Of a stretch of 6,510 bases of DNA, positions 5,624-6,510 are shown piece after piece (the first letter of the stretch is position 1; every line of letters starts with the position of its first letter). The notes below the pieces were generated by a model. The model had not been told where the DNA came from, searched no databases, and was given only the letters and a program-made list of their open reading frames with translations. Origin of the DNA: Actinomycetota bacterium (lineage in GTDB: Bacteria; Actinomycetota; Thermoleophilia; Gaiellales; Gaiellaceae); assembly GCA_013696185.1 (NCBI GenBank), contig JACCZA010000253.1:1-6510 (forward strand). Direction: 5' to 3'. The translations under genes and the position numbers were made by a program.

Positions 5624-5689
5624 GTGAACAGCATGTGCGCACGCGGCGAGGCGCCCGCCCGGGGCGCTCGGCGCAGGCCGACACGATGA
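5624..5689 (+). CDS. 21-codon upstream ORF (leader peptide candidate), overlaps DMT start
   Basis: GTG at 5624 begins a 21-codon frame that ends in TGA at 5687-5689. The stop overlaps the ATG of the DMT gene by four bases (ATGA). Six of 21 residues are Arg, clustered at the end (RRRPTR), and there is one Cys. A hairpin (GCGCCC at 5651-5656, GGGCGC at 5662-5667, 5-base loop) lies inside it. The simplest reading is a translated leader that carries ribosomes to the coupled DMT start, possibly with regulation by stalling or attenuation. Arg-richness is also expected from GC-rich DNA, so a sensing role is only a guess. Alternatives are that it is not translated, or that the DMT protein starts at GTG 5635 in its own frame, 18 bases from the Shine-Dalgarno site. 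Confidence 0.45.
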   Translation: MNSMCARGEAPARGARRRPTR

Positions 5690-6135
5690 GCGGAGCGAGC
5701 GGCGTGGCGGTCGTGCTCTGCCTCCTCGCCGGCGTCGCGGGCTCGGTGCAGGTGGTCGTGATGGGCCAGTTCGGCGAGCGCATCGGCATCTTCGGGGCGC
5801 TCGCGTTCTCGACGATCGTGACGGCGGTGCTCGCGACCGCGACGCTCCTCGTCGTGCGCCGGGGGCTCGGAGCGATCGGCGAGGGCGTGCGCCAGCCGCC
5901 CTGGCTCTGGATCGGCGGTCTGATGGGGCTCTTCATCGTCTTGACGATCACGGTCGCAGGTGCACGCATCGGCACCGCCGCGACGGTCGGGCTCCTGATC
6001 ACGGGACAGCTCGCGATGGCCGCGGTGATCGACCGCTTCGGGCTCCTCGGCAGCCAGCAGATCCACCTCGGCTGGCCGCGCCTGCTCGGCATCGCGCTCC
6101 TCGCCGCCGGCGCGGCGCTCTCGCTCAGGAAGTAG
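5686..6135 (+). CDS. DMT-superfamily membrane protein, DUF606/YdcZ type
   Basis: A 149-residue integral membrane protein of the usual length for single-domain DUF606 proteins, which belong to the drug/metabolite transporter superfamily. Five hydrophobic segments are visible at about 7-27, 36-57, 74-92, 97-115 and 131-147. Family-like stretches are WLWIGGLMGLFIVL (73-86), the GTAATVGLLITGQL segment (96-109) with Gln108 inside the membrane, and IDRFGLLG (115-122). As a half-size unit it is expected to work as a dimer or pair; I see no second copy in the window. The substrate is unknown. ATG 5686 gives the short N-terminus usual for the family, but it has no ribosome binding site. Its translation probably depends on the 21-codon ORF whose stop overlaps it. 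It overlaps the convergent downstream gene by 11 bp. Confidence 0.85.
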   Translation: MSGASGVAVVLCLLAGVAGSVQVVVMGQFGERIGIFGALAFSTIVTAVLATATLLVVRRGLGAIGEGVRQPPWLWIGGLMGLFIVLTITVAGARIGTAATVGLLITGQLAMAAVIDRFGLLGSQQIHLGWPRLLGIALLAAGAALSLRK

Positions 6136-6510
6136 TCGACGACCCGTCGGCGGCGCGCGGGCGGAGGCCCGCATCGTCGAGGGCGGCGGCGACCAGCGGG
6201 TCGTAGCGCTCCGCGGCGAGATCGCCGAGGGGGTCCCGCGTGTAGCGGAGGAGCTGCCCGTACGGCAACGAGAAGGCTGCGCGCATCGCGAGCAGGCGCC
6301 GCCGTGTCGGATCGGCCGAGCCGTCGAGCACGCGCGAGGCGGCGGTGAGCCGGCGCACCTGGTCGATGCGACCGGGGAGCCAGCGCTCGAGCAGGAAGGC
6401 TGCAGGGAGCCCGAAGACGATCACTCCGAGCACATCGGCCAGACGGCGGGCCGCGTCCGCTCCGCGCTCGCCCAGCTCGGCGGTGCCGCCGCCCGTGCTC
6501 TCCCCGGCCG
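6125..6510 (-). CDS. Hypothetical membrane protein, C-terminal part (5' truncated)
   Basis: The minus-strand frame is open from the window edge to a TGA at 6125-6127, giving 127 visible residues. A single hydrophobic segment lies at about 26-42 (VLGVIVFGLPAAFLLER), followed by a charged, helical, Arg- and Leu-rich tail that would be cytoplasmic. A GTG at 6433 could be an internal start, but it has no ribosome binding site and the frame stays codable upstream, so I treat the gene as truncated. I do not recognise the family. The last 11 bases overlap the 3' end of the DMT gene tail to tail. Coding status rests on codon bias and the coherent hydrophobic and charged pattern, so it is likely but not certain. 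Confidence 0.55.
   Translation of the reverse strand, partial: AGESTGGGTAELGERGADAARRLADVLGVIVFGLPAAFLLERWLPGRIDQVRRLTAASRVLDGSADPTRRRLLAMRAAFSLPYGQLLRYTRDPLGDLAAERYDPLVAAALDDAGLRPRAADGSSTTS

Overview
The window is very GC-rich, with strong G/C bias at third codon positions, frequent GTG starts, tight packing and several genes without a Shine-Dalgarno site. This fits a high-GC actinobacterium. A class II (mycobacterial-type) DAHP synthase supports that, and a Thermoleophilia (Gaiella/Solirubrobacter-like) lineage is my guess from overall style only. I see no rRNA, tRNA, CRISPR array, insertion sequence or phage gene.

Layout. (1) At 2-592 (+) is the 3' part of a gene for a membrane protein with a C-terminal double zinc ribbon. 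It converges on (2) a PaaG-like enoyl-CoA hydratase/isomerase at 620-1390 (-); a perfect inverted repeat fills the short gap. (3) An aromatic amino acid block follows. A chorismate mutase (1580-1876, -) is divergent from a class II DAHP synthase (1972-3333, +). The synthase overlaps by one base a prephenate dehydrogenase with a C-terminal ACT domain (3333-4427, +). (4) On the minus strand, a small EthD-like alpha/beta-barrel protein (5270-5551) overlaps by four bases a second, atypical crotonase-fold enzyme (4458-5273). (5) Divergent from that pair is a single-domain DMT/DUF606 (YdcZ-type) membrane protein (5686-6135, +). A 21-codon upstream ORF with the strong Shine-Dalgarno site precedes it and overlaps its start. 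(6) A 5'-truncated membrane protein of unknown function (6125-6510, -) converges on and slightly overlaps the DMT gene.

How the genes work together. The aromatic block supplies the entry step of the shikimate pathway (DAHP synthase) and the two steps that take chorismate to 4-hydroxyphenylpyruvate (chorismate mutase, then prephenate dehydrogenase). It reads as a tyrosine-biosynthesis locus with a probable feedback site in the ACT domain. The flanking crotonases and the EthD-like protein suggest acyl-CoA or aromatic catabolism, but their substrates cannot be told from this window.

Most of the window is ordinary core metabolism. The points most worth checking are the 21-codon leader ORF before the DMT gene, the leaderless-looking divergent control region of chorismate mutase and DAHP synthase, and the altered active-site positions in chorismate mutase and in the second crotonase. 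I did not find a clearly new multi-gene system.
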